A stretch of DNA of 64,000 bases from Epiperipatus broadwayi. Its lineage: Eukaryota; Onychophora; Udeonychophora; Euonychophora; Peripatidae. The notes under the pieces were generated by a model that searched no databases, was not told the origin of the DNA, and was given only the letters and a program-made list of their open reading frames with translations. This document shows positions 1 through 10,995 of this stretch, piece after piece. Where the stretch lies: NCBI GenBank assembly GCA_028023455.1, contig JAQFVV010006637.1, positions 498,001 to 562,000 of the forward strand, read 5' to 3'. The translations under genes were made by a program, and so were the position numbers. The stretch's first letter is position 1. Every line of letters begins with the position of its first letter.

Positions 1-61
1 TTGTTGATTGTTATTGATATTGGCATTGTCTAAGTGTTGACTGATTTTAGTGATTACTTCA

Positions 62-91
62 ATATATATATATATATATGTGTGTGTGTGT
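62..91. repeat. (TA)n(TG)n microsatellite
   Basis: A run of TA dinucleotides passes directly into TG dinucleotides. The same TA-to-TG transition recurs near 26.12 kb and 26.39 kb, so it is a common microsatellite type in this genome. Confidence 0.9.
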
Positions 92-2150
92 AATAGATTG
101 AACCTCTGCCATTATGATAAAAAAAAAATACTGCAACAAAGAATAAAAATAATATTTAATTAAATAAGCCAAGTATCCTTTCAATGCATTCACATCATAA
201 TCTTGGTCATCAAACAAAAAACACAAAAAAAACAACCCACAGTAATTACCAATAACAAATTTTAAAAAACATTTTTTTACTTATTTGAACTCTATTGGCT
301 CTCTGATTCATCACATCTTCATTTCTTCAATAAACCCAGCCTCCTTAATCTTTTGCTTTCTATCCTGTCTTCACAAATCATCTCAACAATACCAGGATCA
401 AAACAATGTCCATATTCCTTTTCATGTTATAAAATACAGACACATTTGTCAAATCAGTTTTAGATTTTTTGAATATAAATGAAAACTGTGTCATTCTTGT
501 CCTCAAATTTGCTTTTATTTTACCATAGTTCATATGCAAATGAAATTGGCTGCAATGCATATACAATTTTAGATTGGCCCAATTTATCTATTTTATTCTC
601 TGGATTATTAATTACCCTATACAAATTTATGGGTGCTTTTTTTGTTTGTTAACCATGGTTACAATGCTAATGCATTGAAAGCATATTTGATTTATTTAAT
701 AAAATTTTATTTTTATTGTCTGTTCTAGTCTTTTATTATATATATACACCAATTTTAAATCTCACATGCATTCTTATAATTTGAGAAAGAGGACGCTCTG
801 AGGAAGGTATTTGATATTGTACTGAAACATCAGCATTTAGCTTTTTCACTACACGGAATATCTCGCAAATAGTAATATTATATATATATAGTAACTACTC
901 TGTTGTGGGTCACATTTATAAACCATAAAAATAAATAAAAGGGTTTTTATACGTTTTAAAACTTTTTAAAAGTTTATTTTTTTTAAAAAAAAAAGCAAAT
1001 CATAATTTGTTAACAAATTTTAAAAAAATGTAAAAAATAACAAATTTTGTTTCTTTATTCTAAAATAAAATTACAGTTTTATAAAAAAATAAAGCTAATA
1101 CAGATTAATCTTCAGACAATGGGTATTTTGTAAAGCTTTCTTTTTTCCTATTGTTGTAAAAGTTTCTGTGGAGATTTTGACTTTTGCTAGCTAACAATCA
1201 AATAAAAAAAAATTTCTAGTCTACCATAGCTGTTTTGTATTGCTCAAAAATTAGCAGCTGTGAAAAGGATTTTTATTCCATTTTATTTATATTTACTTAT
1301 CACGATAGGTAAATGTTTACGTAGGTGCTCTTCTCATCTTTCTAAGGATATAGCCTTTTTTATGGTGCAGAATGATATCTGAATATTAATAATAAATGTC
1401 TAATTATACTTAACAATGTTAGATTTAATTTGCAATGCTATAACAAAATCCGATAATTATATAAAATAAAAAAGACAAAGAAGAAGCCATGGATTACAAT
1501 AGGAAAATATCAAAAAGGGGGGCATAAATACATATGAATCATTTACAAAACACTACTAGAGATCTCAATATTAAATTTACACTTAATATTTAAATACAGA
1601 AAAAAAATTGTACATTTTATTGAGCTCAACAGAAAAACAAAAGAAAATTTGGTAAGATCTTGTAAATGACTCTCTATTCAATAAATAGTAATTGATTCAC
1701 AACATTTAAAGTAATTTAGTTTGCAAAAGACTCATTTTCTTCTTAAGTCCGTTCTAATACTTGATATTTTTGTTAATTACATTGTTAAGTTTACATGTGA
1801 TATATAAAAAATGGGAAACATTCATTTTTAATATTATAGTTGTTAATTATTTATTATATCACCATTCTAATTTACAAGCAGATATATTTTATGCAAAATC
1901 AATCATAATAATTTATAAATTAAATGTAGGAGATAAAATTCAAAGTTCATATACATTACCCTTTTCATCATTAATAGTTTGAGTTCTGAATTCAGGTATT
2001 GGTAGACTTTTTGCAGAATCAGTCTCTACAAACTTAGCTATGTCAGGTGATCTTCTGTGAAATTTCTACTCTCTTGCTATTTATGGCTGCAATGGTCTTC
2101 ATTAATACACATTTATTTTCTTATTCAATGATCAGGAACTGATGATGTTT
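92..2150. other. AT-rich non-coding DNA, one possible element terminus
   Basis: No coding exon or recognisable transposase is visible. Short open frames here (for example near 285-482 and 1,761-1,982) have simple, low-complexity AT-driven composition and no family resemblance. Around 788-870 the text reads like the end of a Penelope-type element or SINE (a 'CTGAGGAAGG ... ACTGAAACAT' pattern followed by a TA tract). That is only a resemblance and I cannot delimit an element. Confidence 0.5.
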
Positions 2151-2153
2151 TTC

Positions 2154-2357
2154 TCATTGTGTGACATCTGGTTTCTCCCCAAAGCAATAGACACTTTTGA
2201 AGTTAGGCAACATACAGTTCACATATGTTCTGGACACAATGCTCCTTGAGATTCTTCTTTTCAGCAACTCATGATGGACTTTCAGCTTGCACTCTTCCAG
2301 CTGGTCCAGAATGGAAAAGAAGATGGGCTTTTCTACTCTTCCATAATACATTAACAC
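2154..2357 (-). pseudogene. Unassigned coding-like fragment
   Basis: A minus-strand open frame of 67 residues has more balanced composition than its surroundings, with stretches such as LDQLEECKLKVHHELLKR and NFKSVYCFGEKPDVTQ. It does not match any LINE domain recognised elsewhere in the window. Reading on past the stop, the minus strand towards 1,990 keeps a coding-like look but contains several stops. It could be an old transposase remnant or a decayed host exon. No splice sites or start context support a gene. Confidence 0.25.
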
Positions 2358-2899
2358 AAAGCATAATAATAATCACAATCAAAGCTCATAAAAATTCAAA
2401 GTGTAATCTTTTTATCTTCATAGATCTTTATTTATAGTTCACTGAATTGCCTTATCAGCAAAATCAATTTCCATCATGGTCATTTCCATATCCATCTATT
2501 GGTTATAGATAGCTCCTAAGCTTTATTGTTTGTCCAGTTACAGTATTCCTAAAATTTAGCTTTGAAATAGGATTATAGCAAGCTAACAGAAAATGTTTTT
2601 GACTAAACAACATAAGATTTTTATCATGTTAATTAGATGATCTGTTTATCTAGAATTTAATTACTTTTACATAATAATGTCATTTCCATCCACCTAATTA
2701 TAAAATACCATTACAATTGTTGATTAAATAAAATATTTTTATTTTAAATCACTTTAAAATAACTTAGAATTAATAATACCGTATAAATTTTTCTGTGAAC
2801 ATATATATAACTTTTGTTTAATAAAAATGTTGAAAATCTTTAATTTTAAAATTTTCTCCTAATCCAAATAGAAAGCATGAACACATGTATTTAAACACA

Positions 2900-3536
2900 A
2901 AAGTTGGCTCCAACGTCATGTTAAAAAGACTAAAGTAATGTTTAATCGATTTGCTTAAAATATGAAAATAAAGATTGATTATGATGAATTAGAAGTTAAC
3001 AGTTATACAGATGGAAACGTAATGAATGAAATTAATCATAGAATTAAACTTGGTTGGAGTGCTTTTGGTAGAAATAACTTGATATTAAAAGGAAATATGC
3101 CTATGTGTTTGAAAAAGGTTTTTAACAAATGTGTTTTACCAGTTCTTACTTATGGATCTGAGACTTGGACAGACAACTCAGAGAAGTATGGAGAGATGCA
3201 TGTTGGGAGTAACAAGAAGAGATTGAAAATGCAATGTATGGGTAAGAGGATAAACAGATGTTACTGACCTCATTGAAAAAATTAAAAGATTGAAGTGGAG
3301 TTGGTCTGGACATATTGCTAAAAGAGATGATAATAGATGAACAATTGAAATCTTAAATTGGATTCCAAGAGATTGTAAAAGACCCAGAAAGAGACCACAT
3401 GTGAGATGGATGGATGAAATAAGAAAGTGTGCAGGAGTGATGTGGAGAAGAGAAGCTAAAGATTAGAGAAGATGGATTGAACTTGGAGAGACCTTCATCC
3501 TGCAGTGGATTGATAATGATTGATGATGATGATGAC
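2900..3536 (+). pseudogene. RTE-clade LINE, 3' fragment of the RT ORF
   Basis: The sequence aligns by eye with the 3' part of the longer RTE copy at 47.2-50.5 kb. Recognisable motifs are NMPMCLKKVF, VLPVLTYGSETW and, further on, the C-terminal pattern with W-G-H-I, R-D-C-K-R-P-R-K-R-P and RWMDEIRKCAG, typical of RTE-family proteins. It ends with a short GAT tandem tail (about 3,510-3,536), the usual kind of 3' end for RTE elements. A deletion removes the region equivalent to YKYLGQIINT, and there are frameshifts and a TAG near the C-terminus. It is a 5'-truncated dead copy, as expected from incomplete target-primed reverse transcription. Confidence 0.85.
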
Positions 3537-5240
3537 AAAATAAAACAGAGGGTAATAGAACTGGTTTGACTAGCAAATGAGTAAATATAGGAAAGGCCAC
3601 AGTGCACTACTGCCTTTATATTACATTAACTTTAAATCTCTTACATCTAATATTAAACAAAGCACATTTATTAAACTAACTTTTAATATCTAAAACAAGT
3701 TATTAAATGACAAACATTTAACTTGCAATTCTACAGGATGGTTAACAATCAGGAAGGCATTTATCTGTGAGGTGAGTATTACATTAGAAGTGCGTAATGA
3801 ATGGTAAATGAATAAAGATGTAGAAGAATGAATGGCTGATGAAGAGCAAATAATAATTAACTAATGGAAATGAATAGTGAATGGACCTAAAAAGGAGGAG
3901 AAGAGAAAGGAAATCTGTTAGGGTAATGAATAGTTAAGGTTGTGATAGAATAGAGATCAATGAAGTATGAATAAATTATGATGGTGAAATAAGATGAGAT
4001 GATGATGAAAATAAAAGAAAATATGGATGAGCTATGATACCGATGTTGGTGATGATGAATAGGATCCTGAACTATCAATCTGATATTCCAAACAAAAACA
4101 AGATTCTACTGAAATAAAGGGCAAGGGGTTCTAAGTTTGACTAATTAAAGAAAAAGTTTAACTACTAAAACAAAAATGGGTTCTAAATTTCAAGAGATAG
4201 TGTGGATAGTTGAAGGTTGCTTGAAAGTCTGAGTTCAAATCCCTATATTTAAATACAAAAGAAGGAAGTTTGACTAAGAAAAGAAAAAAGTTTAACTACT
4301 AAAACAAAAATGGGTTCTAAATTTCAAAAACAAAAGAAGGAAGTTTAAATTTTGAGATTTTAATGAATCAAATAAACAATAATAACGAAAATAAAAGACC
4401 AAGATAATGCATATCAAAAAACAAATGGAAGCCAATAATAAAATCAAAGTTAAAACTATTAATCAATAATATAATGTCTCAGGATTCGTATAATTTTAAA
4501 TTTTAATACTTTTAAAATGTATATCTGGATCAGTAAGAGGGATTTTACTACTATCCAAATATAAATAACAAAGATGACTCATAATACATAAATGGAATTA
4601 ATAAAGAATATTTAACTATTCCACTGGCAATAATAAAGGTAATTTTAACTTTTATGACAAATCAATAAATCCTTAATAATAAGGTAAATATAATAATCAT
4701 TTATAAACTAATTTAGATTTGACCATAATGAAAAATATGATTCTAGTTCAGTGAATGATAGAATATAATTTATAGAATGGTTATCCCTAAAAAAAAAAAA
4801 AAACTAAATATTTAACCTTTAAGACATTATGTACATAATATTAACAATGTTTTGATCAATAATTAGCAAAATTTTATATACTCTAAATATTTGGCATGAT
4901 GTATTATTTTTCTTGTTTTTCTTTGTTTAAATATTTTGGATGCTTTTACTTACAATTTTTTTCCAATATTATTCAAACGGAAGTCAATCTCCGATAATGC
5001 GCTATTTTTTAAATATTATAAGTTTCCAGCTCCGCGTCGGTAAGAGTTTAAAAAACTTAAGTGAATCCCTTAAGTTTAGGGCGTACATTCTATATACACC
5101 AACCATGCTTAAATCAGGGCTTGAGTCTATTGTGTGTCTGATGTTATAATCAAATTTTAAATTGTACAAATCTATTTAACTCATCTCAGAAGAAAGACAA
5201 TATCTCATTTTTATACACTTCCGATAAGACAAACATGACT
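3537..5240. other. Non-coding DNA with a partial duplication around a tRNA-like segment
   Basis: No gene is seen. Between about 4,135 and 4,345 a block of some 42 bp (AACTACTAAAACAAAAATGG and flanks) occurs twice, about 138 bp apart. The segment between the copies (about 4,190-4,240) ends in a box-B-like GAGTTCAAATCCC and resembles the tRNA-like part of the SINE-like repeats at 45.3 and 45.8 kb. The rest, including a GAT-rich stretch downstream of the LINE tail, is simple AT-rich sequence. Confidence 0.5.
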
Positions 5241-5300
5241 TATAATTAGTCAAAATAAGAGTCATATATCACATGCCCCTATGTCTTAAGCTTGTAAGTT

Positions 5301-5488
5301 ATAAACAATGAGGATTGCCAATTCCTCTACAAGCTTTATGATAAATGCTTAGCCAGAACCAGCACTTAAAATATCTCTGTCAGGAATCCCCCCCCCCCAA
5401 AACCCTGACAGAGATATTTTAAGTGCTGGTTCTGGCTAAGCATTTATCATAAAGCTTGTAGAGGAATTGGCAATCCTCATTGTTTATG
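5301..5488. repeat. Perfect hairpin (foldback) with an 84-bp stem
   Basis: The left arm (5,301-5,384) and right arm (5,404-5,488) are reverse complements with no mismatch I could find, apart from the outermost base. They are separated by a C-rich loop. One-arm relatives of the same sequence occur at about 44,740-44,830 and 45,155-45,250, where they are unpaired and differ at several positions. No ORF is present. Confidence 0.9.
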
Positions 5489-5509
5489 ACTTATAAATGA
5501 CTTTAGAAA

Positions 5510-6735
5510 AAAATCTGCTTCAAATTGAAAGGAGAACCTTTGATTTCTTTTTCAAGATTTAAACTTAAATAAGGAGGAAATTTTTTAATGTCCACCCTAT
5601 ATGTTCTTATCATTTCATCTTTAATTGCTATATGATTAACTATATACTAAATAAATTAGAATATACATCAACCAGTGTGGTGAGGCGGCTGCCTTTATGC
5701 CTCTAAGTTTAAGATCAAGAATTAATAGGTTTTTCCTCAATTGTCTAATAGTATTAACTGAAATATCAATGGACTTTTTTTAAAGGAAGGATAAATGGAC
5801 ATATGAATATTTTTTTATATATTTACAATCATGATGGATAAAAATAAATTATAATCTTATTTTTTGAAAGTCATAAAGTCATCCGACAAGAAAGTTGTTG
5901 ATATCTAAAGGCATAAAATTCTAGGAATTCCCTGGTTGTGGACTCAGACTGTCATTAAGTGATGGTCTTTAGTTTAGCTACTTAGAATTTCAGATTTTAT
6001 TCAAGTAAAGAAAAATTACATGAATGAGGCATTACAGTACTTTATGAAGTTAAAAGAAAATATAAAGAGACAATTAATTTGAGAAATGGATATATAATTT
6101 ATTATAAAGATATAAATATTGGAAGCACAAGTATAGTGACATTCATTATAATTTAAAAATGAAAGATAATATTATGGTATATCAGACAGAACGTCAAGAT
6201 TAGCTATTCAACTTAATAAAAGGTACCAAATGTGGATAATTCATTTTGATACTCCAGCAAGTTCTCATAGTGGTGAATAAGCTGTAGGCTCTTACATTTA
6301 TTAAAACAATAAAGCCAATTATTCAAGGCTTTAATAGATTTATAAATGTAGATGATAACAATCAACTCTTAATCTACCAACAATCTAAACCTGTAGTCAA
6401 GGCAACTTCTTGTAGAATTGGTAAATGATAAAAAGATCCATGGAAAATTTAATTATGGTAATAAAAATGAAAATGACATGAACTTGCAGCAGTGTATGGA
6501 AAAAGAAAAACTTTATTATGAATTTTTTCTTTGAAAAAAATATTAAATAGAAATGGATATGGAAATATCCAAATGAAAATATAACAGAATTGAATTATAT
6601 TTTGAGACTAACAAAAAATATTTATTTTAAGATCATCCCATGAAGACTTTAATCATTAAATAGTAAGATGTAAGGTTCTTGTTAATACAAAAGAAGAGAA
6701 ACAAAAAGTAATAAAGAAGATATTAGTCATCCCAT
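5510..6735 (+). pseudogene. RTE-clade LINE, 5' UTR and endonuclease part (interrupted)
   Basis: From 5,510 the text follows the 5' untranslated region of the copy at 47,241 (for example the 'AAAGGAGA..CCTTTGATT' opening and 'GTTTAAGATCAAGAA'), then the apurinic-endonuclease-like domain in badly decayed form. The equivalent of the 'QVYAP..SSHS' motif lies near 6,240-6,275 and that of 'WTWKHPNEG..ELDYIL' near 6,550-6,600. Reading frames are broken throughout. The copy is interrupted at about 6,735 and resumes at about 7,338, so later elements inserted into it. Confidence 0.8.
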
Positions 6736-6745
6736 TGAAAAGTGA

Positions 6746-7020
6746 TTGCAAGAACACAAACTGATGATTAGAAGAGAGAAAACATATGTGTCTAAGATAG
6801 CAGTCCATGAATGTGCCAATCAACATATATTCAATTGGGAAAATACAAAAATATTGGGTAGACAAGAAAATATACAAAGAAGAAAATTTTAAAAAGCTGC
6901 TCACATGACAATGGCAAAAAATCCTATAAGCCAACCTAATGTGACTATACACAATGTATGGAAACCACAAATCAACTTTGCTCTTAGGGAAACGTGGAGA
7001 AATCAGGAGGAACCTCATAG
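6746..7020 (+). pseudogene. Penelope-like element, GIY-YIG endonuclease C-terminal fragment
   Basis: The frame starting at 6,746 reads through a typical Penelope C-terminal pattern: L-Q-E-H-K near the start, then VHECANQHIFNWENTKILG, then R-R-K-F, one in-frame TAA, and a closing N-P ... W-K. In Penelope-like elements this is the second half of the GIY-YIG nuclease, with conserved H, H-x-F-x-W and N-x-x-x-W positions. The RT domain is absent, so this is a short remnant. It sits exactly in the gap of the flanking RTE copy. Confidence 0.75.
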
Positions 7021-7054
7021 ATAAGTATATGAAATTTCTACAGTCTGTTGCCTT

Positions 7055-7262
7055 TGGCAGAATTACTCAGTTGGTTAGAGTGTTACCTTAAAATTCAATA
7101 CTCAAGAAATCTAAGGATCCTGGTTCAAATCCCATGCTAGTATTGTCACTAGTGAGGCCAGCAACATCTGAAGATGGGAGAATAATACCGCTTGAAACAT
7201 TGTGCATATACTAATCTGTTTGATGTGCTATTACTATCAGTTGAATGTATTTGAAATTATTT
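7055..7262 (+). mobile_element. tRNA-derived SINE
   Basis: The head carries an A-box-like ACTCAGTTGGTTAGAG (about 7,072-7,087) and a B-box-like GGTTCAAATCCC (about 7,121-7,132), the spacing expected for an RNA polymerase III promoter derived from a tRNA. The region between them is long, as in a tRNA with an extended variable arm. A non-tRNA body follows ('GGGAGAATAATACCGCTTGA' and onward). It lies beside the Penelope fragment inside the split RTE copy. Confidence 0.65.
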
Positions 7263-7337
7263 AAATAAAGTTAAATTTTTCTAAAGACATTCAATATGCA
7301 TATTCAATGATGAAAATAGTCCAATATAAAAATACAA

Positions 7338-7470
7338 TTGACAGGTGATATTTCTAACTTCCACGAATATTAGTGAATTTGAATTAAAACTTGCTAATTC
7401 TAAACTGCTGACAAATTTTGAAGATAATTCCATCTTGACTGAATTCAATAGTAATAGTTATGAAAAATAT
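7338..7470 (+). pseudogene. RTE-clade LINE, continuation of the interrupted copy
   Basis: Text resumes with the equivalent of 48,487-48,605 in the longer RTE copy (the linker after the endonuclease, 'GATATT.CTAA.....GAA' and 'AATTTGAATTAAAACTT'). With the piece ending at 6,735 it forms one element split by roughly 600 bp of later insertions. Confidence 0.7.
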
Positions 7471-7506
7471 TTTATAATTTATTTACTTTGTTATCAAAAG
7501 AAATGA

Positions 7507-7692
7507 CTGCTTTTTCAATCACAATTAAGGATTTTATGTTAAACTTTAAATAAAAGCATGGGAGTTTCAGAAATTAATTAAATCAATTACTTGTTATAAA
7601 TAATAGTAATTAATTTAATTATTTTTGGATCAATACCCACATACCTTTTTTTGAAGTTAAATATCAAATCCTTAATTGTGGATGAAAAAGCA
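7507..7692. repeat. Imperfect hairpin, small foldback element
   Basis: The arms begin with TGCTTTTTCAATCACAATTA (7,507) and end with its near reverse complement at about 7,692. The stem is about 45 bp with a few mismatches, and there is a long AT-rich inner region that is itself partly palindromic (TTAATTAAAT / ATTTAATTA). No ORF. It resembles a MITE but no target duplication is clear in this AT-rich context. Confidence 0.65.
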
Positions 7693-7877
7693 ATTTTTAG
7701 TGCAAAGATTATAAAATATATTTATATATATTATTATTTAGTTTTTAGCATTAATTTTGTAACCAAAAGTTTGTTTTTATTTCAATTTTAAATGTTAAAA
7801 TATTTGTAAGGTTGAAAGTAAAATCATAAGTATTAAATCAGATCATTTACAATATAGTTTTGTTGATCTATCCACTG

Positions 7878-9853
7878 TGTAACAGTAGCGGGGTTCAAAC
7901 CCTGTTACAAGAAAGTGAAAAGCGTGTACGCATTACTCTAAAATACCAGCATATATTCAAGCGGGTGATAAAGGTTAAAATATATATAGTTATTCATATA
8001 TATATACGTGCATGAAATAAATTTTAAACTCTTTTTCGTTAGTATTTTTTTTTAAAAAAAATAAATGGGGAAGGGATTAATTAGTAAACATTATTTATTT
8101 AGAATGTTTTACTTTTAAAATAGTACAAATTAACAAAATTACAGTTGTGTGCAAATATGTTATATATTGTTTATTGATTTAAGTTTAATTATATTTAAAA
8201 TTAACGAGAGTAGCGAAGAAGGAATGTTGTTTGTGCCTTCAAGCAGTTTTATATTGAAATCACAATCGCTAATTACTACGAAAATAAAATTCCAAGGAAA
8301 AGCCAGAGAATGTTTGACCAAAGCAATGCAAATGAAAATTTAAAGAAAGAAAAGTAATTTGGAAAGGCAAAACTATTCAAAGAAAAAGACTTAGATTGAA
8401 GATCCGATAAGAAAAAAAAATTTCCTTTGTATGAGAAATGAAAATTAATGAGAAAAAGAAATTAATTATTGAGGGAAATTGGGGAAATAAAAAGGAGAGG
8501 GATTTCAGTTAGATCTTGACCGTGGAGAGAGATAGACAGAAAAAGCTATAGAAGATATATCTAACATGATGGGGTAAAAACCTTACGTAAAGGGTTTACT
8601 CACCCATAGCCGATATGAACTGACCAGAAGCCCCCTGCCGCCAAAGAACCTCAGAACCTAGTGAATATTCCAGCTAGTGGGACAGAAAAGAAATAGAAAT
8701 GAATCGTATGTATAAAAATATAAATTCAGTTAATTTGAAAGTTACATTAAACAAGACTTCAACTACGACTCCAATTATTACTCATGGCAATTTAAACATC
8801 GGACTCATCAGAAAAAAATTATATCTTCGCACTTTCATAAAACTACTCCAAATACTACCGGATAGCAGAAATCCATTTGATATGACTTGTTACATTCAGA
8901 TCCCAGACCCCGGGGTTGTCGTCAGGTAAAGTGAACTCTGTTTCTATATCTCTCAAAATTGTTTATGGCTACCCTCGAAAATAATAACTTTCTTAAATCA
9001 TTTTATAACATAATATTATTGCGCACAATTGTATAATAAACATTTTTTTTCTTATATATAAAAATTAATATGTGTTTATTTTAAATTCACTGTTATATCT
9101 TTCATTCATAATTTGGGGGAACTGACTATATGTTTTAGAGGGGAGGGATAAGAGTTTATTTCCATAGATAGCAATGAGAAAGTAATAATAAATTTTAATA
9201 CAAATTTATCTTTGCGTGAGAATTATTTAATAATTATGGTTTACATATTTTTTTATCACTTCATTCGCTAAATAAATTCCAATAATTCAAATATGTCCGA
9301 GGTAAGCGGATATATAATAGTATATTTTCAGTTAAGTACAAACCTATATATATATATATTTTATTGTTAACTCCGTTCATCTGATAGGTTTTCCTCCCCA
9401 CCCTGGGAGTGAGTTAGCTTGGGTCAGGCACTTCATTAATCGGGAAATATAATTCTCATTGTAATAGTGGGTTTGGCACTTGAGGTCATTGATAAAGTTA
9501 TGCTCATAAATATATTCTCCCGTAGACATTTTTTTTTGGTATTTAGATTTTATTCAAGGCACCAGGGCTACCGTAAATTTTATTCATTAGTCTTAAATTC
9601 TGATTACGCAGTATTTAAAATTTGCGTCAAGTAAACAATACTTGCCTAAGAATTCGCATCAGAATTCGCATTGGTGGGTAATATTTAACTATTACCTATA
9701 GGTGTTATGGCGACTAAACAGCCATAGAAATTCCATCCAGTCATCTGTTAGGCTCTTTGGTCCACTTCTTGAAATCTATATCATTTAGTTAAGTTCACCA
9801 ATGTCGAATAAGACGTGGTAAAAGTTAAAGCCCGTTTAAATGGCTTTCCAACA
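7878..9853 (+). repeat. 5' LTR
   Basis: It begins TGTAACAG and ends CCAACA, the TG...CA form of LTRs. Its first 33 bp form a hairpin (TGTAACAG ... CTGTTACA). It contains a TA microsatellite near 9,340-9,360. A 64-codon open frame at 8,149-8,343 is repeated in the other LTR, but I see no reason to think it codes. The copies differ by scattered substitutions and small indels, a few per cent by eye, so the insertion is not brand new. Confidence 0.88.
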
Positions 9854-9854
9854 T

Positions 9855-9872
9855 TTGGGGCTACGAAAGTAG
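9855..9872 (+). promoter_or_regulatory. Putative primer binding site
   Basis: TTGGGGCTACGAAAGTAG lies immediately downstream of the LTR end at 9,853. Position and the 'TTTGG' start fit a tRNA primer site, but I cannot assign the tRNA. Confidence 0.5.
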
Positions 9873-10104
9873 GAGAACGGCAGGTTAATAAAGATAAATT
9901 AATTAATTATTTGTTCCATTTTTTGTATGAGTTTAATTATATTGCCTCACAAATATTGCTTTAAAAAAAATAAAGCACTAGACAGGGGAGAAAATAGGAG
10001 TGAGAGGTAGAGGTTCAACAATAAGGCAGGTAATGGTCAGCATAGTATTTTGTGAGCTGGGATGAGAAGCCCGGCACGTTATATATATAGAGAAAAAAAT
10101 TTTT

Positions 10105-10995
10105 ATGTATCTCACAGATAAAGCAGGGGAAACCGATATGTTGAATATTATTATGAGAAAGGTACAGGAGATGGAAGAAAGAATGGAATTAAGATTTGAC
10201 GAAATGAGGGAAATGTATAAAAAGCACGAGATTAAAATATTAGCATTAGAAAAGAAATTAGACAAGCAGGTAGGGGAAGGCGAAAGGGAAGAAAGCCCAA
10301 CCCAAAGAGAAGATGACCTAGAAGAAGGGCAAATAAAAGTTGAGATAGAAAAGAAAGAGAAAGTAAGAAAAAAGAAAGACCAAATAGAAGAAAATAGTAT
10401 AGTAGAAGACAAGGATGATTTTGTTACATGCTCAGTATCGCTGTCGCAGGTAAACCAGTTCCTGAAAATTAGAGTGTTCACAGGGCAAATGGGCAATGCA
10501 ACAATGGAAAATTTAAAAGGCTTAGAAAGATATGTTGATTTTGACAAATGGGAAAGTAAGCAGGGACAAAAGATGCATGAAAAATATTTTACCATTAATG
10601 TATGTGGGAGTAATCGCAAACAAAGGATATATGTATGGAAAAAGGAAAAGAAGAGAAATTGCAAAGTGTCATGTGAAAACTTAGAAGGCATAGAAAGATA
10701 TTTTAACTTTAATGTAGATGGAAGTAAGCGTGGACAAAAGATATACGTATGGAAAAAGAAAAAGAAGGGAAATCACGGGAATTTTTTTATAGATATCATT
10801 ATTTTAGACCTCAAAATAAGTATACCCCATATTGAAGTCTTTCCGACAGGGGAGCATTGTAACAGTAGCGGGGTTCAAACCCTGTTACAAGAAAGTGAAA
10901 AGCGCATACGCATTACCCTCAAATACCAGCATATATTCAAGCGGGTGATAAAGGTTAAAAAATATATAGTTATTCATATATATATACGTGCATGA
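10105..10995 (+). CDS. Coiled-coil, lysine-rich repeat protein of the LTR element
   Basis: Open frame of 296 codons. Residues 1-251 lie in the internal region; the last 45 run into the 3' LTR and may not be genuine. Residues 11-60 are rich in E, K, M and L and look like a coiled coil. Residues 60-105 are a charged linker. Residues 135-221 hold an imperfect repeat: ENLKGLERYVDF (135) and ENLEGIERYFNF (191), and the tail IYVWKKEKK (175) and IYVWKKKKK (213). No zinc knuckle, protease DTG, RT or integrase motif is visible. The position of gag in an LTR element suggests a gag-like or accessory role, but I do not recognise the family. A long open frame on the opposite strand (9,978-10,691) is probably its shadow. 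Confidence 0.55.
   Translation: MYLTDKAGETDMLNIIMRKVQEMEERMELRFDEMREMYKKHEIKILALEKKLDKQVGEGEREESPTQREDDLEEGQIKVEIEKKEKVRKKKDQIEENSIVEDKDDFVTCSVSLSQVNQFLKIRVFTGQMGNATMENLKGLERYVDFDKWESKQGQKMHEKYFTINVCGSNRKQRIYVWKKEKKRNCKVSCENLEGIERYFNFNVDGSKRGQKIYVWKKKKKGNHGNFFIDIIILDLKISIPHIEVFPTGEHCNSSGVQTLLQESEKRIRITLKYQHIFKRVIKVKKYIVIHIYIRA
10846..10857 (+). promoter_or_regulatory. Polypurine tract
   Basis: The purine-rich ACAGGGGAGCAT abuts the TGTAACAG start of the second LTR, the position from which plus-strand DNA synthesis is primed in LTR retrotransposons. Confidence 0.7.

Noticed and set aside
5301-5488. CRISPR-like or rho-independent terminator structure
   Set aside because: There is no repeated spacer array, and the genome is clearly eukaryotic; the stem belongs to a foldback repeat.
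9978-10691. Long minus-strand open frame (237 codons) in the LTR element
   Set aside because: It is exactly antisense to the lysine/glutamate-rich ORF; A/G-rich codons leave the opposite strand free of stops. Its serine/phenylalanine/leucine composition is what antisense of such sequence gives.
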